From a virus: a stretch of 30,778 nt of DNA. The notes beneath the pieces were generated by a model. That model was not told the DNA's origin, ran no database searches, and saw only the letters and a program-made list of their open reading frames with translations. Every line of letters begins with the position of its first letter. Position 1 is the first letter of the stretch. The stretch is from positions 1 to 30,778 of IMG/VR virus record IMGVR_UViG_3300042924_000575; one strand, 5' to 3'. The translations under genes and the position numbers were made by a program. Positions 17,701-23,024 of this stretch are shown here, in pieces.

Positions 17701-18224
17701 CCGCTGGCAGAACGCTGCAAGGGTTTGAGAAGCTGTTACCCGCCGCGCTGAGAAATCCCGTGGTTGCGTATCGGTACTCACAAGAAGGTGCGCGTACTTC
17801 CACCGGGGCTGTGCTCAAGGAAGCCGATGAGTTCACAAACGGGCAGCTTGTTGCTCAGGCTCTGGGTTTCCGTACCGAGGGTCTGGCCGCTGTGCAAGAG
17901 GCAAACTTCAAAGCCGAGGCGATACGCCAGAAAGTTGTGCAGGAGAAGGGCGCAGTACGTACCCGTCTGGACCGCGAGCTGGAGTTGGGTTCCGACGAGG
18001 GTGTGGACGACGCGATGGAGAAGCTGCTGAAGTTCAACGCCAAGAACCCGCAGTCGGCGATCAAAGCCAATGAGCTGCCCAAGCAACTTCTCAACCGCGC
18101 CAAGCAACGTGCGATGTCCGATCGCGGGTTCAAGGTGGACAAGGACATGTACCCCTACCTCGCCGAGCTGCTCGACCTATCGCGTGAGAAGATTGAGCGG
18201 GAAGCCGCCAAGCCCGAGGAATAA
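11787..18224 (+). CDS. Giant polyvalent virion protein with zincin and PLxRFG-type domain
   Basis: A 2145-residue protein, the largest in the window and the last late gene. Order of parts: three WTPP(S/A)DAV repeats (3-48); hydrophobic segments at about 207-241 and 279-301 able to cross a membrane; an acidic Thr/Pro/Glu linker with duplicated helices (490-569); a charged helical part; a metallopeptidase with HELLHAATV (H1024, E1025, H1028) and a probable third ligand E1100 in DPREFLAYG; a large helical region with YFPLMRYG (P1405-G1410), matching the PLxRFG signature of phage polyvalent proteins; hydrophobic helices at about 1610-1650 and 1831-1866. Such proteins are thought to be injected with DNA, with the protease acting in the host or on virion proteins. 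A separate ORF is embedded at 13528-13704. Confidence 0.85.
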   Translation: MAWTPPSDAVEAQASSDTTASMGWTPPSDAIVVQPAALTGWTPPADAVVATTPKPVDTLDAKLAAQEAKRAQFAPGEELKKGAMKAATSDLPSMWEQAGIMKDVGAALTVKQRMDLFDKIDKGEVTSMDQLRGLDLTTGQGRMYLAAPPETREKLKGRLTSELANRKEFVKASIDTINAYKENAKKYAPRVEKASDIGSVTDFTNFVASNVGSGAVQLVPLMLAAATTGGVGLGAMGVGMGTSEAVGNRLEFLQKELAQLPQDQRADAVINYLEKTGGTSLAVGVVSGALDTVLGPAATLVKQMASKTLKDQTRKEAAKAAVKEVPKTIAGEAVTGGAQEATQIAGKVGVGERDKFATKETLVDVLNAAAAEAAGSLAGAGANVGVAALRAEGAQPEETRDRIDPTMGDLDAKPPAPTTEARIAKLVEQYRSKQGLMKDDAEMLARRTVAEQDAEAAKAAEAVVEETPAETTTTPTEETPTTELVTEAAPTLESLTADLIDQGLPEDEARVLAQMRLDKEKPIVTQPVQAPSAIISREAPPTLESLTTEFIDQGLTEDEARVQAQLFLDRSKSAPTEGRQDVARPDAEPSGISTAVPAPTADELSTAKRPEGTKPDGVVPARQDAGLPTEREGEQPVAVEETVERLNALPRAVNAILGETEPAAVAEAERIKEEDERNAAYEAKKAKAQSIAKSNASTAFDQVGEYADIDEALDSYRTNMADTLAEEGLRDDPDYDNLLNAANRAFDAEVNKQRGTTTDGTATTETVQTEEKGQEAPATKRGRPITLTPEQKAQRDKERKDDRASRGRHERAVNKAETSLQKALTPLDEGEFANDAELKEAQDDQRAERRNAVKELLRVSEESGLKPEGKRARKILKDANIPQTEIDDIKRGLSRAKKALSDKTNLLGPVSSTERKGAAVTKADPAFAAFKTGAQAIGHIIKTGTRFQKAVAQRLRNFVRDVEFVVLEKDSEVPAQLQQAKYADQWERSRALYIENFKTGKRVVYVRGASFGNSQGANNVTVLHELLHAATVKKIALAQEYINKGINLNTPLVRAYQDLLDTMRAAQDRLIEMSDNGEVTEALADLYDSTDGDIVADPREFLAYGMSDEQFQEFLMSAEGVQEDTSFFTRFVDSIRRMFGMDDSDINALSDLIIATDSLLTSRVPRSESLPGTGLLSQVKKKSAKISAAERKLLRSKDAQEITDDIGILTTLRDPQLFVDTLGALWSTANVKKLQALLPSIQTNNLVEWAQNLGIPELGRTWRMSQDMSAMRNKMLAASAAVVDEWLKIQPGVIGKLRGKKNELTALADVMHYSTDQRIDPTKSTKDPVLNKMWNALSPQAQKVYTEVRDFYQAQYDLYRGLLDARIAESSIPGEIDDPDTPKGQLMAEIKKAYENGKGMAPYFPLMRYGNFWVRVGSGKSKEFYMFESQVARELFIKKRLRQLQDAGDSRTETQMREDQDLDSGNELSGLRKSSIENSTMLKNIFELLDVPGANQDIDALKDQIYQLYLTTMPENNFRRQFIHRKGTAGFSGDALRNFITSSVNMANQLSRIKYGYQMLNSIDTAQASLDGNPDKPRLEMLVKEMGKRIEMDVYPQVDSPFLNTAANFLNKSAFLYFMTSVKTALVQLSSLPIFGVPVLMSRHNPLQVAKEMGRFMLVYNQFGVVKDGKLVMPTIEASKEINMNADERAAIEAMHDRGIAEVTLTYDLMDRQDKPTTKYSSAFNTGTNLLGALFHHTERINREIIFMSSFRLSRNEGMSVEDAIEQAVSDTHTALGNFTAQNRPRIMRAPAGRVLLQFKMFPMFLSTYLLRNGYRATAGMDAATKKEARIQLIGTLTMSAYLAGYVGVPGASMVLGAIQAFINSMRDEDEEDDPLEKRDLEFWFRSVYLPNLFGDVKIGDQKLGEVIDAGALDSLTGYDMSSSMSMNNMWMPELKEQKTAQATMMDYAMSLLGPSASLYLKQFPAAYDDFAAGRTLQGFEKLLPAALRNPVVAYRYSQEGARTSTGAVLKEADEFTNGQLVAQALGFRTEGLAAVQEANFKAEAIRQKVVQEKGAVRTRLDRELELGSDEGVDDAMEKLLKFNAKNPQSAIKANELPKQLLNRAKQRAMSDRGFKVDKDMYPYLAELLDLSREKIEREAAKPEE
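11793..11930 (+). repeat. Three WTPP(S/A)DAV peptide repeats at N-terminus
   Basis: The first 48 codons of the giant gene encode WTPPSDAV (3-10), WTPPSDAI (24-31) and WTPPADAV (41-48), separated by short Ala/Thr linkers. The Trp-Pro-Pro core is strictly kept while the linkers differ. This looks like a short linear motif array, for example a packaging or docking tag, rather than a folded domain. Confidence 0.85.
13254..13340 (+). repeat. Helical repeat copy 1 (PTLESLTADLIDQGL...)
   Basis: A 29-codon unit in the giant gene, residues 490-518, PTLESLTADLIDQGLPEDEA plus RVLAQMRLD. It is equal in length to copy 2 at 13407-13493 and identical at most positions; a weaker relative (IAKLVEQYRSKQGLMKDDAE) lies about 70 codons earlier. 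Each unit is probably a helical hairpin resembling small UBA-like modules. Confidence 0.8.
13407..13493 (+). repeat. Helical repeat copy 2 (PTLESLTTEFIDQGL...)
   Basis: The second 29-codon unit, residues 541-569, PTLESLTTEFIDQGLTEDEA plus RVQAQLFLD. DNA between the copies has diverged at many third positions, so the duplication is not recent. It ends 35 bases before the embedded ORF begins. Confidence 0.8.
13528..13704 (+). CDS. Small protein encoded inside the giant gene in another frame
   Basis: A 58-residue ORF in the +1 frame relative to the giant gene. ATG 13528 has AAGGA with seven bases of spacing, and it ends with TAG at 13702-13704. The product is compact and protein-like: MLQDLTQSQVESALQYLHLQ, then PPPSDLKELNPMEWFLLDRM and a charged helix CLLKEKESSQLQ. 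By hand count 45 of 58 codons end in G or C in this frame, against 17 of 59 in the host frame over the same bases, where the product is disordered. The W-LL-L-KEKE-S pattern vaguely recalls small proteins of other phages, but I assign no function. It may be an overprinted or inserted gene translated by internal initiation. Confidence 0.62.
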   Translation: MLQDLTQSQVESALQYLHLQPTSFPPPSDLKELNPMEWFLLDRMLDCLLKEKESSQLQ

Positions 18225-18248
18225 AAAACCCCCGGGCTTGCCGGGGGT
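18223..18248 (-). terminator. Rho-independent terminator for leftward transcripts
   Basis: A perfect 8-bp stem (ACCCCCGG with CCGGGGGT, 18228-18235 and 18241-18248) with a 5-base loop. On the minus strand it is followed by six U residues (complement of the A-run 18223-18228), a canonical intrinsic terminator for the replication operon. On the plus strand no U-tract follows, so it is not a good rightward terminator. The A-run overlaps the stop codon of the giant gene. The rest of the 18249-18328 gap shows no gene. Confidence 0.85.
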
Positions 18249-18328
18249 GAAAGGGAGTTTCCAGCAGAAGGAGCTAACTTCGTTGGAAGCGTTGGCAACT
18301 GCGATGTGACCAACAAAATAAGTGTAGC

Positions 18329-18523
18329 TCAAACGCGCCACACTCGCAATCCTTTGATGCCGTCCTCGACTACCACCTTCGTGACTACCTCCATGCGTAG
18401 GCGTCTGGCTACGCGAGCAACTGTTGTGCGAGCTGCCACGGAGTCAATGCAGGGGACGAAAAACGATCGCCCCTTGCGGAACTTCTGCCAGTTAATCTGG
18501 TACGACACTGTCTCGATCTTCAT
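18329..18523 (-). CDS. Small conserved hypothetical protein, basic
   Basis: A 64-residue protein whose ATG lies inside the last codons of the primase gene (32-base overlap, different frame), so coupled translation is expected. The sequence runs SYQINWQKFRKGRSFFVPCI, then ARTTVARVARRLRMEVVTKV and ends EDGIKGLRVWRV. It is basic, with an alternating hydrophobic/charged pattern suggesting an alpha/beta fold; the SFFVPCID and GLRVWRV blocks resemble small proteins in early operons of related phages. It may contact nucleic acid, given its charge and position after the primase. It is the last gene of the leftward operon before the terminator. The antisense ORF here is considered a shadow. Confidence 0.7.
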   Translation of the reverse strand: MKIETVSYQINWQKFRKGRSFFVPCIDSVAARTTVARVARRLRMEVVTKVVVEDGIKGLRVWRV

Positions 18524-21344
18524 CGCTTGCTGCAGGTTGGTCGATGTGAATAAAGTCGAAGTTCTCGGCGTTGAAGCGTAGCACGCGCACGGCAGGAGAC
18601 AGCACTTTCATGCCCTTGGCCATCCGCTTGTTCGTTGCTTCTTTGAAGGCCCCGGTGGTCGTGAGCTCGCGGATGGTGTCCTTGTAATTTATCTGGTACT
18701 TGACGCAGTAGTCCTTGAAGCTCTTAGCAGCGATGAAGAGTTCCTTTGTATCTGGCTCGTAGCGTACCAGTAACTCTCCCTTCGGCTCCATGAGGGGCAG
18801 CGACGTCAGGTTTGTCCGGGCGTCGGTCAGGCCGTTGACCACCAGCGTGTTGGCCATGTGCGCGTTGATGTATTCACCAAGGACAGACGCAGTTGAGTTG
18901 AACTCCGCAGGCTTCACATCGCCGCGCATCTCGTTGAGCATTTTGATTGTCCACTCGTAGATGGCACGCATGTCGTAGTCGTGGAGCCCGAGGTTCTTGG
19001 CGATCAAGCCACCCGCAATGTTGCAAGCCGCTGTGGCCGACCAAAAGCGTTCTTTGGCTGTGACCTGCAGTTCTTTGTCGATGCGTGCTTGGACTTTTCG
19101 GACCAAGTCGGTTGCCGACTCCAAGTTGTTGACAAGCCATTGCAGGTAGACTTCCCCGGCGTGGCCGAAGTTCTGCATCAACTGGTGGTCAAACATGTGC
19201 TTGCCCTCGGCTACCGAGATAACTGTGGTGGGGGCAATCTTGTACTCAAGCAGACGCATGTTCTCGCCGTCGGGGGAGTTCTTGGCCGCGCCCAGTTTTT
19301 CGTAGAACGATGCGTTCGACGAGGTGAGCGTGATGCCCTGCCACTTGGTGTTGTTGATCCGCATCTCGTTGCTCTGCGACTTCATGCGGTCTTTGCCTCG
19401 GCCTTGGCTGATACCGTAGATCAGGTCGGAGAACTCCATTGCCGGGATGTTCGTGATCTCGTCGATCGTGTTGGCCAAGTTGTTCATGACACCGAGGCGG
19501 AACATCTTGGAGTTGGCTGTGTCTTTCCAAATAGACGCAAGCTCAGAGGGGTGCCCCACTATGCTGTTGCACACGTACAGTGTGGTTGACTTGCCCGTAC
19601 CGGAGTCTTTGTGGATCAGGTTGATGATCGCGCCCTTCATGCCGGTGAACTTCAGAAGCGGAGAGCCAAAGCCTGTGAGTGCAGCAAACGCATTGGGCTC
19701 CAGCCCCGGCCTGTTGTACATGTTGAAGACTTCCTTCCAAGCGTCCATGTTCCCTTCAGTGCGGATGTTGGCTGAGATTTCTCTGGTCGTTGCAGACGGA
19801 GGGCTGTAGAACACGCCGTCCTTGGTAATCTCCCGGTCTCCCAAAATGAACTTGCTGTCGTCGTCGATCCACCCAAATTGTGTCCTCATAATTTCAGCTT
19901 TCTTTTTGAACTGCAGGTTCTTGATGAACGTAGTCAGGTAGTTCGACAGGGAAGTCATTTGCTTCGTAGTCGGCACCACGCCGTAATGCGCCAGAACCTC
20001 ACGTAATTTTTCTTTGACCACGATGGCCGTTGCGGGGACGGCAAACTCTTTGACCCCGTCTTGTGGCAGGTGCAGCCGCATGAGTGCGACCTCGCCCATC
20101 TCTGAATGTTTCATGCGCTTGACCACATACAGGTCGTGCTCGTACACAAGTGTCGGCTCTTCTTCGTCGTCTTCCGCCTTCTTGTACACACCGCCGTTCT
20201 TGCCCCGGAAGTAGGGGAACGGATACTCTGGAATCCGTACCGTCTCAACAACGCCGTCTTCATCCTCGACATCAACTTCGCCGTCGTCGGCTTCGGCTAT
20301 CTCCATACCCAGAACGATTGGGGACTTGATCTTGCCGTCGTGGGGGCATCCAGCGCAGCCGCTTGGGTTAAGCTTCTTGAACGTGGCGCAGTGGTGTGGG
20401 CCACCGCTCTTTTGTAGGTTAGCCAGCTTGCGGTCTACCTCGGCAGCGTCGTAGCCTGCGTATTGGTCCGACAGTTTGTGCGCAGCCCGTGAGCCATCAA
20501 TGCAGTGCGCAGCGATCGACAGCGCGGAGAACCACAGGGGCTCGTCCACATCATTCTGGTTTTCGTAGCAGTGCAGCAGTTGGTTGCATCCGTCGCCTTG
20601 GGCCGATCGAATCATGATGGTCTGAAACTTCTTGACCTTGTTGCCCATCAGGGCTTCCATCATGGGACTGACCGCACGCGGCAGGAAGTCGGGGACGGTG
20701 TCTTTTGGCTCGGGGGCTCCGAGCAGCTCCTTCATTTCTTCGTACGTAAACCGGGGGGTGTCTGTGTTCCACACTTCAACAGACTTGGGGTTTGCCTTGT
20801 CCTTGAAGTTGAACGAGCTCAGTGGGCGCAGTACCCGCGACGCCTCGAATACGGACGGGTCAACGATCAGGTTGTTTTCTTCGCACAGCTCACGTAGGCG
20901 TTGCGACAGTGGCTCCCACTCGCGGCGGGAGATTGTTTTATCAAGCAGCCAGTAGGCATGTATGCCGTTACCGGAGTTGACCAGAATGGGTTTGGGTAGG
21001 CCGACTGTCTTGCAAAAACGGGAGAACTCAGAGAGTCCGATCTGTTGGTCGAGGTAGCCCTTGATGATGCCCTTCTCGTCGGGCACGCCCTTTGTGGGGC
21101 CGCAGTCGATGTCCATCCACAGTGCTTTGAAGAACTTGGCGTTCTCATGCGTGCGGTTGTTCTCGGGGCCAAACTTGGCGCATCCGAAATAGGCGTCGAT
21201 TTTGTTCTGGACAAACTCTTGGATCAGCTCCTCAGCTTCTTCTCGCGTGTCTGCAAACCGCTGGTCTGCGTACCGACTAATCCCCATCACGCAGTACCGG
21301 CCTTCTGGCGGCAGCACTGCGTCTAGCAGGTCGAAGTTGTACAT
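18492..21344 (-). CDS. Primase-helicase (AEP primase fused to P-loop ATPase)
   Basis: A 950-residue replication protein. The N-terminal part resembles archaeo-eukaryotic-type primases: LWMDIDCG gives metal ligands D78 and D80, NSGNGIHAYW gives S124 and H129, and a later VFEASRVLRPLSSFNFKDK resembles the third motif. A Cys cluster (HHCATFKKLNPSGCAGCPHDG) follows and may bind zinc. The C-terminal half is a superfamily-3 or DUF927-like helicase: Walker A HKDSGTGKSTTL (K585) and Walker B TIDEITN. It should prime and unwind phage DNA. ATG 21344 follows the HTH gene stop by three bases. The order primase, zinc, helicase resembles plasmid and phage replication fusions. Confidence 0.9.
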   Translation of the reverse strand: MYNFDLLDAVLPPEGRYCVMGISRYADQRFADTREEAEELIQEFVQNKIDAYFGCAKFGPENNRTHENAKFFKALWMDIDCGPTKGVPDEKGIIKGYLDQQIGLSEFSRFCKTVGLPKPILVNSGNGIHAYWLLDKTISRREWEPLSQRLRELCEENNLIVDPSVFEASRVLRPLSSFNFKDKANPKSVEVWNTDTPRFTYEEMKELLGAPEPKDTVPDFLPRAVSPMMEALMGNKVKKFQTIMIRSAQGDGCNQLLHCYENQNDVDEPLWFSALSIAAHCIDGSRAAHKLSDQYAGYDAAEVDRKLANLQKSGGPHHCATFKKLNPSGCAGCPHDGKIKSPIVLGMEIAEADDGEVDVEDEDGVVETVRIPEYPFPYFRGKNGGVYKKAEDDEEEPTLVYEHDLYVVKRMKHSEMGEVALMRLHLPQDGVKEFAVPATAIVVKEKLREVLAHYGVVPTTKQMTSLSNYLTTFIKNLQFKKKAEIMRTQFGWIDDDSKFILGDREITKDGVFYSPPSATTREISANIRTEGNMDAWKEVFNMYNRPGLEPNAFAALTGFGSPLLKFTGMKGAIINLIHKDSGTGKSTTLYVCNSIVGHPSELASIWKDTANSKMFRLGVMNNLANTIDEITNIPAMEFSDLIYGISQGRGKDRMKSQSNEMRINNTKWQGITLTSSNASFYEKLGAAKNSPDGENMRLLEYKIAPTTVISVAEGKHMFDHQLMQNFGHAGEVYLQWLVNNLESATDLVRKVQARIDKELQVTAKERFWSATAACNIAGGLIAKNLGLHDYDMRAIYEWTIKMLNEMRGDVKPAEFNSTASVLGEYINAHMANTLVVNGLTDARTNLTSLPLMEPKGELLVRYEPDTKELFIAAKSFKDYCVKYQINYKDTIRELTTTGAFKEATNKRMAKGMKVLSPAVRVLRFNAENFDFIHIDQPAASDEDRDSVVPD

Positions 21345-21347
21345 GGG

Positions 21348-21602
21348 TCAATCTAGCCAGTTGTGAGTTTTGTTTTTCAGCGCGGCGATGTGCTCGCGGA
21401 TGTACCCATGCCGAGAAGGTAGGGGGACACCGTCCCCCTTGAACCAGTTGTAAATCGTCATGCGGCTCACGCCGAACGCAGACGCTACGCGATCTACACT
21501 TACGTTGGCACGGATGCACTCACGGCCCAAGGCCACACCCAGAGATTTGGCACTTGCTTGTCTGTTCGCTTGCACCAAGCTCTGGCTGTAACCGTGGCTC
21601 AT
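21348..21602 (-). CDS. Helix-turn-helix DNA-binding protein
   Basis: An 84-residue protein with GAGGAG upstream of ATG 21602. Residues 35-56 form a helix-turn-helix: VSVDRVASAFGVSRMTIYNW followed by FKG, which matches Xre/MerR-like or DUF-type phage HTH folds. The N-terminus is Gln/Ala-rich, and the tail YIREHIAALKNKTHNWLD is helical. It probably binds DNA, either as a regulator of the early operon or as an origin-recognition factor, since it lies between the SSB candidate and the primase-helicase. The target is not known; the palindrome at 23012-23024 upstream of the operon is one candidate. Confidence 0.8.
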   Translation of the reverse strand: MSHGYSQSLVQANRQASAKSLGVALGRECIRANVSVDRVASAFGVSRMTIYNWFKGDGVPLPSRHGYIREHIAALKNKTHNWLD

Positions 21603-21604
21603 GA

Positions 21605-22534
21605 TTACTCCTCTTTAGTCCATGCGTCGAGCACAGAGTTCAGGTCCTTCTTGCCTTCGGGCGCAGGTGTTGCGGCCTTCTTGCTAGGGCGAACTGTTGG
21701 CTCGGACTTCGCAGCTTCTTCTTCTTCGTCCATCAGCTCACCCATCGGGCGGGTTTGCTGTGCAGGGGCGGCAGCTTTGGGGGCTTCCAACTTCTGCTGA
21801 CGGCCAGACGCATCCGCTTGGTACGGGGTCATCACAACCATCTTGTGCACTTCAGGCTTCTGCACGGCTGCGCTCGTGACTGCGTACTCGTTCTTGTTGA
21901 TGAACCGCGCTGGAGTGAACAGCACCGACTGGTTGTCGTTGTCTTCGTTGAAGCTGATCTGGGTAACGACGTAGTCCAAGCTCTTGCCGTTGTTGGCCAG
22001 ATACTTCGCGTAGTTCTCGAACGTGTGCGCGTTGTCGGCACCGCCTTCGCCAAACAAAGACTTGGATGCCAAGTTCATCTGGTAGACCTCGCCCTCAAGC
22101 GATGTGCCGAAATCTTCTTCGAGCACAAGAGCCAGTCGGCGGGAGTAGCGGCACGACTTGGAGTTGCCCATACCCGAACCTTTGATGTTCTGTGGGCAGG
22201 CATCGCAGCGAGCTGCTTGTGGGTTTTGTGCACCAGCATCTGGTGCTGCGCCGTCATTGCTGAAGCAGTCAGGTGCGCTAGGCTCAGCATCTGGAGTCCA
22301 TTGTTTGGCGTAGAAGATACGTCCGACTTTGGGGGATGCGCTGACCACGATGGCGTTGAGGTTGCCCTTGATCTTGCCCATTTCTTCTTTGCCGACAACC
22401 TTGCGGAAGATGCCGTTTTTGGGCACGATGCGCTTGACGCCGGAGTTACCAGCCAGTTGCTTGGTGAGGTCACTGACACCGGCAGTTTGCAGGAAGTCGG
22501 GGAGGCTTTGGTCGATCACTGTAATGTTGCTCAT
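21605..22534 (-). CDS. Putative ssDNA-binding protein with Cys cluster
   Basis: A 309-residue protein. ATG 22534 has AAGGA at good spacing; an in-frame GTG six bases upstream is too close to that site. The folded part (residues 30-230) includes GKIKGNLNAIVVSASPKVGR, a zinc-ligand-like set C90, C110, C113 and C128 (DCFSNDG, ARCDACPQN, SKSCRYSRRLA), and strands around YQMNLASKSLFG and DYVVTQISFNED. The last 75 residues are Pro/Ala/Glu-rich and acidic (LMDEEEEAAKSE), ending in DAWTKEE, like the acidic tails of SSBs. Position between replication genes agrees. The Cys-cluster/acidic-tail layout recalls gp32-type proteins, but identity is inferred, not proven. Confidence 0.6.
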   Translation of the reverse strand: MSNITVIDQSLPDFLQTAGVSDLTKQLAGNSGVKRIVPKNGIFRKVVGKEEMGKIKGNLNAIVVSASPKVGRIFYAKQWTPDAEPSAPDCFSNDGAAPDAGAQNPQAARCDACPQNIKGSGMGNSKSCRYSRRLALVLEEDFGTSLEGEVYQMNLASKSLFGEGGADNAHTFENYAKYLANNGKSLDYVVTQISFNEDNDNQSVLFTPARFINKNEYAVTSAAVQKPEVHKMVVMTPYQADASGRQQKLEAPKAAAPAQQTRPMGELMDEEEEAAKSEPTVRPSKKAATPAPEGKKDLNSVLDAWTKEE

Positions 22535-22536
22535 TT

Positions 22537-22968
22537 TCACTTTTCCTTAGAACGTCTAACAACCACGGTATATTGGCTTTCGACATTTAGCCCTTGCGGG
22601 TAAACGTCTGGATTCTCTGAGAGGAAGTCCTTCATGTTGGTTTGATGGAGTCTCTTCTCAAGCAGGCCGAATGCACCTTTCTCCTCGATGAAGCGGTACA
22701 TTGAATCCCAATCATTCGTCCAGTACCGTGACTTCACTGAGCGGATGATCGTGCCGTGCGGGGTGCGGATGCTGTCGGCATCCATGTCTTTGCAGATGTC
22801 CAGCATCTTTTCAGCCAGAAGATTCTGTTGGTCTTCGAGGTCTTTGTCGCCAGCCTCGAATTGTTTTTTAAGTTCGGCGCGGTGGTCGCGAATCTTGATG
22901 TAGACCGCAGCTAGATCGCTTACGCTGCGATCTTCGGAGGGAGTTCCCCCCTGAACTTCATCGTTCAT
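22537..22968 (-). CDS. Conserved hypothetical protein of the replication operon
   Basis: A 143-residue protein with AGGAG six bases before ATG 22968, first gene behind the promoter at 22997-23024. Residues 17-60 are a charged helix with coiled-coil character (VYIKIRDHRAELKKQFEAGD). The second half has a conserved pattern: TPHGTIIRSVKSRYWTNDWD, then EKGAFGLLEKRLHQTNM and the end YPQGLNVESQYTVVVRRS. I have seen this arrangement next to SSB-like genes in related phages but know no function. It may bind or protect DNA or assist the following SSB candidate. Its TGA is two bases before the next ATG. Confidence 0.75.
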   Translation of the reverse strand: MNDEVQGGTPSEDRSVSDLAAVYIKIRDHRAELKKQFEAGDKDLEDQQNLLAEKMLDICKDMDADSIRTPHGTIIRSVKSRYWTNDWDSMYRFIEEKGAFGLLEKRLHQTNMKDFLSENPDVYPQGLNVESQYTVVVRRSKEK

Positions 22969-22996
22969 ATCAGCTCCTTCGTGTTGTGGTGAAGCT

Positions 22997-23024
22997 ATTA
23001 TATGGCTTCTGTTGACACTGTCAA
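22997..23024 (-). promoter_or_regulatory. Sigma70-type promoter with palindrome over -35
   Basis: On the minus strand: TTGACA (23024-23019), 16-base spacer, TATAAT (23002-22997), a full match to both consensus hexamers. It lies across the end of the helicase gene and would start transcription about 25 bases before the 143-residue gene. The -35 is half of a perfect inverted repeat TTGACA-G-TGTCAA (23012-23024), a possible operator. Confidence 0.75.

Noticed and set aside
18306-18581. 91-residue plus-strand ORF at the convergent junction
   Set aside because: Overlaps the better supported 64-residue minus-strand gene and the primase end; Thr/Arg-rich product with no motif and no promoter.
21755-22603. 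282-residue plus-strand ORF opposite the SSB candidate
   Set aside because: Antisense to a gene with ribosome binding site and operon overlaps; no motif; composition biased to Val, Leu, His, Arg.
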